This document shows positions 60,973 to 64,000 of a stretch of 64,000 nt of DNA, piece after piece. The position numbers and the translations under genes are program-made. The DNA is from JBDWFY01 sp965275915. Its GTDB lineage: Bacteria; Pseudomonadota; Alphaproteobacteria; Rhizobiales; Stappiaceae. Position 1 is the first letter of the stretch. Every line of letters begins with the position of its first letter. The stretch covers positions 1 to 64,000 of the forward strand of contig CBDHYI010000002.1 of the NCBI GenBank assembly GCA_965275915.1, in the 5' to 3' direction. The notes under the pieces are model-generated. The model made no database searches. It was not told the origin of the DNA and saw nothing but the letters and a program-made list of their open reading frames with translations.

Positions 60973-62285
60973 GTACCGGATTTTTCAAGCAGATCGCGCC
61001 CATTGAATATAAGGGAGCGGAGAGCGACGACCCGCTGAGTTATCGATGGTACAATCCGGACCAGCTCATTCTGGGCAAGCGTATGGAAGATCATCTTCGC
61101 TTTGCGGTCTGCTATTGGCATTCCTTTTGCTGGCCCGGATCCGACCCCTTCGGCGGCGAGACATTTGAACGTGCGTGGATGCAGGCCGGCGATCCCATGG
61201 AAATGGCGAGGCTCAAGGCGGATGTCGCATTTGAGATGTTCGACATCCTTGGCATGCCTTTCTTCTGTTTTCACGATCGCGATATTGCGCCGGAAGGCGC
61301 CACACTGGCTGAATCGGACAAAAACGTTCAGGATATCGCCGATGTGTTTCTGAGGAAGATGGAGACGTCCAAAACGCGCCTTCTGTGGGGCACGGCCAAC
61401 CTGTTCTCACACCGCCGCTATATGGCGGGTGCGGCGACCAATCCGGATTTCGATCTGTTTGCCTATGCCGCCGCTCAGGTGAAAAACGCGCTCGACGTCA
61501 CCAACAGGCTTGGCGGGCAGAACTATGTTTTGTGGGGCGGACGGGAAGGATATGAGACCCTGCTGAACACCAACATGGGGCAGGAACTCGATCAGCTCGG
61601 CCGGTTTCTGACTATGGTCGTCGACTATAAACACAAGATCGGTTTCAAGGGCACCATCCTGATCGAGCCCAAACCGCAGGAGCCGACCAAACATCAGTAC
61701 GACTATGACGTCGGAACGATTTACGGCTTCCTGAAGCGCTATGGGCTTGAAAACGAGTGCAAGCTCAATATCGAACAGAATCACGCAATCCTTGCCGGTC
61801 ATTCATTTGAACATGAAATTGCGACCGCGGTCGCGTTGGGGGTGTTCGGCTCACTGGACATCAATCGCGGCGACTATCAGTCCGGCTGGGACACCGACCA
61901 GTTTGCGATGAATGTGCCGGAAATGACGCTCGCCTTCTATGAAATTCTCAAGGGCGGCGGATTTACGACCGGCGGCATGAACTTTGATTCCAAAGTCCGG
62001 CGGCAGTCGCTTGATCCGGAGGATCTGCTCTATGCGCATATCGGTTCCGCCGACGCGATTGCGCGGGGATTGATCGGTGCGGCGAAAATGATCGAAGACG
62101 GCAGGATGGCCGATCATCTCGCCAAACGGTATGAAAGCTGGGGAGGTCAGGAAGCCAGAGAAACACTGGCGGGCAATCGGACGCTCTCAGACATGGCTGA
62201 CTATATTCATGGCGGAAATCGTGATCCCAAACCCGTGTCCGGACGCCAGGAATATCTGGAAGGGCTGGCCAATTCTTATTCCTGA
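60969..62285 (+). CDS. xylA: xylose isomerase
   Basis: The GTG start at 60969 overlaps the xylB stop and has AAGGAG 8 nt upstream. The 438-aa class II xylose isomerase has catalytic His102 and Asp105 in FCFHDRDIAPEG, the first metal Glu233 and Lys235 in IEPKPQEPTKHQYDYD, and later metal ligands in IEQNHAILAGHSFEHE and GSLDINRGDYQSGWDTDQF. It converts D-xylose to D-xylulose. It is the last gene of the operon and is followed by a strong terminator. Confidence 0.96.
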   Translation: MSTGFFKQIAPIEYKGAESDDPLSYRWYNPDQLILGKRMEDHLRFAVCYWHSFCWPGSDPFGGETFERAWMQAGDPMEMARLKADVAFEMFDILGMPFFCFHDRDIAPEGATLAESDKNVQDIADVFLRKMETSKTRLLWGTANLFSHRRYMAGAATNPDFDLFAYAAAQVKNALDVTNRLGGQNYVLWGGREGYETLLNTNMGQELDQLGRFLTMVVDYKHKIGFKGTILIEPKPQEPTKHQYDYDVGTIYGFLKRYGLENECKLNIEQNHAILAGHSFEHEIATAVALGVFGSLDINRGDYQSGWDTDQFAMNVPEMTLAFYEILKGGGFTTGGMNFDSKVRRQSLDPEDLLYAHIGSADAIARGLIGAAKMIEDGRMADHLAKRYESWGGQEARETLAGNRTLSDMADYIHGGNRDPKPVSGRQEYLEGLANSYS

Positions 62286-62310
62286 CGGAATTTTCTCTTC
62301 CGAAAAACCA

Positions 62311-62338
62311 TCGGGCGGCATGGATTGATGCCGCCCGA
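62311..62338. terminator. bidirectional terminator between xylA and the homocysteine methyltransferase gene
   Basis: TCGGGCGGCAT (62311-62321) pairs with ATGCCGCCCGA (62328-62338) over an 11-bp perfect stem with a 6-nt loop. It lies between convergent genes. T-rich sequence (TTTTTCGG) follows on the minus strand; the plus strand lacks a clear T-run. Confidence 0.75.
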
Positions 62339-62348
62339 CAGCTAAGAA

Positions 62349-63290
62349 TTACGCGGCCTTACAGGCAAGGCAGATCGCCTCTATATGGCGGTGATCCGTG
62401 CCGCAACAGCCTCCGAGGACGTTCAATTTCGGCAGCTTTTGCTGCAGAAGAACGAAATCCTGGCCAAGCTCGTGCGGGTTGCCTTCATCAAGCTCCTCCG
62501 CTTCGTCCAGTTCTTCGTGACTGCATTTTGAGGCATTGGCCCAAACACCTTTGATACGGTGGAGCCAGGTGCCGCCTTCCAGGACATGGCCGAAATGGGT
62601 CGGGTGCGCACAGTTGATCATATAGTAGATCGGTGCTGAGTCCGTCGCACCATCGACCGCTTCGATGGCATCTTCAAGGGTGTCGCCTGTGGGTAGCGTT
62701 CCATCGGTCTCGACCGTGAATGAAATGACAACCGGTATATTCTCGTTATGAGAAGCGTGGGCAATGCCGATCGACTCTTCAATGTTCGTCATCGTAATCG
62801 CGGTCACCAGATCTGCGCCTGCCCCGGCAAGTGCACGGATCTGCTCGCTGTGATAGTCCCGGGCCTCGCTGATAGAGATCGGTGCGTCCGGGTTGTATCC
62901 GTCCCCGCGCGGACCCACGCAGCCGCTGATAACGCACCGGGTCTGCGGTGTTTCAAACTCGTCGCGCAGTTGTTTGAGCATTTCAACAGAGGCCTCATTG
63001 GCTTGCGCCAGTTCCGCTTTCGAGTAATTGAGTTTTTGTGCCCAGTCGGAACTCGCGCGCCACGTCGCAGTTTCGAAAATGAATCCGACGCCGTGGTTTC
63101 GGGCAATGACCGCGTGGCGCCGGTAGTAATCCCTCAGAACCCGCCGCCCGGCTTCCGAGCGAAACAGGTCGAACGCTGCGAAATAGGGCAGGTCGATGCC
63201 TTCGTGGAAGATAAGATATGTCTCGATGCCACCGTCGGTGATGAACATATCATCAGTCAGTTGCGGCAAGGACGATCGATATTTTGACAT
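62349..63290 (-). CDS. homocysteine S-methyltransferase family protein
   Basis: The 313-aa TIM-barrel protein has the family pattern: FITDGGIETYLIFHEGIDLP at the start, FIFETATWRASSDWA, CVGPRGDGYNP, and the zinc-binding Cys residues in INCAHPTHFGHVLE and in VLGGCCGTDHRHIEAI (Cys pair) near the end. It should transfer a methyl group to homocysteine or a similar thiol from a donor such as S-methylmethionine or betaine. It is a single gene with ACGGAG about 9 nt upstream of the ATG. The donor cannot be told from the sequence. Confidence 0.9.
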   Translation of the reverse strand: MSKYRSSLPQLTDDMFITDGGIETYLIFHEGIDLPYFAAFDLFRSEAGRRVLRDYYRRHAVIARNHGVGFIFETATWRASSDWAQKLNYSKAELAQANEASVEMLKQLRDEFETPQTRCVISGCVGPRGDGYNPDAPISISEARDYHSEQIRALAGAGADLVTAITMTNIEESIGIAHASHNENIPVVISFTVETDGTLPTGDTLEDAIEAVDGATDSAPIYYMINCAHPTHFGHVLEGGTWLHRIKGVWANASKCSHEELDEAEELDEGNPHELGQDFVLLQQKLPKLNVLGGCCGTDHRHIEAICLACKAA

Positions 63291-63426
63291 CGCGATACTC
63301 CGTTAAAATCAATCGCACCGTCAGCATTCGGAGGGCTTTGTCTCCTCGTTTGTGCGTGATGGTCGCACCCAATACGCCCGCTGAGATATCAGGCCTATGG
63401 TCGAGTTCACACTTTCCGGAAACACA
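63291..63426. other. leader of the homocysteine methyltransferase gene, possibly structured
   Basis: On the minus strand the leader contains a 5-bp stem GTGCG-ACCATCA-CGCAC and a GGAG...CTCC stem. The structure is weak and does not match the SAM-II or SAH riboswitch cores I know. The region should hold the promoter of the gene at 62349. Confidence 0.25.
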
Positions 63427-63451
63427 AACGGGCAGCCGATGGCTGCCCGTT
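63427..63451 (-). terminator. terminator downstream of the 4-hydroxyphenylpyruvate dioxygenase gene
   Basis: AACGGGCAGCC (63427-63437) and GGCTGCCCGTT (63441-63451) form a perfect 11-bp stem with a 3-nt loop. On the minus strand it follows the dioxygenase stop by about 30 nt and leads into TTTGTGTTT, a fair T-rich tail. Confidence 0.8.
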
Positions 63452-63482
63452 AAGAACTTCACAATTACGGTTTTTAGAAACG

Positions 63483-64000
63483 TCAGGCGGCGGTGTCCCG
63501 CAGCACGCCGCGCCTGATTTGATCTTCCTCTATCGATTCGAACAGGGCACGGAAGTTGCCTTCTCCGAAACCATCGTCGCCCTTGCGCTGAATAAATTCG
63601 AAGAAGATCGGTCCGATGACGGTTTTTGAGAAGATCTGCAGCAGAATTTTTGTCGTTCCGCCATCGACCACACCCTCACCGTCGATCAGGATGCCGTGCT
63701 TTTTCATTTTGTCGACCGGTTCGTTGTGACCGGTGACCCGATCAAAGCTCTTGTCATAATAGACATCAGGCGGGCCGGGCATGAATTTGAGCTCGTTCGC
63801 CGCCAGCTGATTGGTCGCTCGGTAGATGTCGTTCGTACCGACAGCAATGTGCTGAATGCCCTCGCCGTTATATTTTTTCAGATATTCTTCGATCTGGCTT
63901 TTTTCGTCGGCGGATTCATTGATCGGAATACGGATCTTGCCGCAGGGACTTGTCAGCGCCCTTGAGAACAGGCCGGTCAGTTTGCCTTCAATATCGAAAA
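63483..64000 (-). CDS. hppD: 4-hydroxyphenylpyruvate dioxygenase, C-terminal part (cut by window edge)
   Basis: The minus-strand frame is open from the right edge to a stop at 63483 and encodes about 172 C-terminal residues. Diagnostic parts are GEGIQHIAVGTNDIYRATNQ with the second iron ligand His, MPGPPDVYYD, and IGPIFFEFIQRKGDDGFGEG with the third iron ligand Glu, followed by GNFRALFESIEEDQIRRG at the end. The enzyme makes homogentisate in tyrosine catabolism. The N-terminus lies outside the window. Confidence 0.95.
   Translation of the reverse strand, partial: FDIEGKLTGLFSRALTSPCGKIRIPINESADEKSQIEEYLKKYNGEGIQHIAVGTNDIYRATNQLAANELKFMPGPPDVYYDKSFDRVTGHNEPVDKMKKHGILIDGEGVVDGGTTKILLQIFSKTVIGPIFFEFIQRKGDDGFGEGNFRALFESIEEDQIRRGVLRDTAA

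Noticed and set aside
63291..63426. SAM-II or SAH riboswitch before the homocysteine methyltransferase gene
   Set aside because: Small stems are present but the conserved cores of these riboswitches are not visible.
1..64000. CRISPR array, tRNA or rRNA genes, insertion sequences, prophage
   Set aside because: No regularly spaced direct repeats, no tRNA-like cloverleaf or rRNA sequence noticed, and no transposase or phage gene among the open frames.

Overview
The window looks like the chromosome of an alphaproteobacterium, most likely of the order Hyphomicrobiales (Rhizobiales). The reasons are the moderately high GC, the density of ABC, TRAP and TTT uptake systems, a perfect CtrA-type box (TTAA-N7-TTAA), the E. 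coli-style pntAB pair and the dihydropyrimidinase/omega-aminotransferase gene order. This is inference from gene content; no rRNA or tRNA gene is present. There is no prophage, insertion sequence or CRISPR array.

Region by region. (A) 1-7449: the 3' end of a CaiB-type CoA-transferase, an unknown small protein, then a ribose-type ABC importer (binding protein, two-domain ATPase, two permeases) with an aldehyde dehydrogenase. (B) 7450-17358: a LysR regulator divergent from a Cys-type sulfatase, a tripartite tricarboxylate transporter (TctCBA), a threonate-type dehydrogenase, a broken four-carbon acid-sugar kinase, an OtnI-type isomerase and an anaerobic sulfatase-maturating radical SAM enzyme. 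Two inverted copies of a 60-bp repeat flank most of this block. (C) 18007-24630: an operon of split transketolase, short-chain dehydrogenase and TRAP transporter, divergent from its LysR regulator. (D) 24631-25714: decayed DNA with two head-to-head pieces of a LysR gene. (E) 25715-28669: pntAB transhydrogenase.

(F) 28750-34717: a CHASE2-adenylate cyclase divergent from a TPR/beta-barrel protein, followed by two paralogous secreted FecR-domain proteins, with a CtrA-type site in the divergent promoter. This is the best candidate for a little-described envelope-sensing system. (G) 34718-35205: an intergenic region with two nested palindromes, a 16-bp perfect palindrome and a RutR-like box.

(H) 35206-49387: a full reductive pyrimidine degradation locus. 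PreTA reduces uracil/thymine, dihydropyrimidinase and beta-ureidopropionase open and hydrolyse the ring product, an omega-aminotransferase and MmsA convert beta-alanine/beta-aminoisobutyrate to acyl-CoA, and an ABC importer supplies substrate. Two tandem RutR-like regulators sit behind two RutR-type operators, one a perfect match to the E. coli consensus. (I) 49450-62285: a second class III cyclase, a CRTAC1-like FG-GAP protein and a di-heme protein that are translationally coupled to a ROK regulator, then the divergent xylose operon xylFHGBA. (J) 62349-64000: a homocysteine methyltransferase-like protein and the 3' part of a 4-hydroxyphenylpyruvate dioxygenase gene.

The window is thus mostly carbon and nitrogen scavenging gene sets, with clear gene decay in B and D and two signalling cyclases in F and I.
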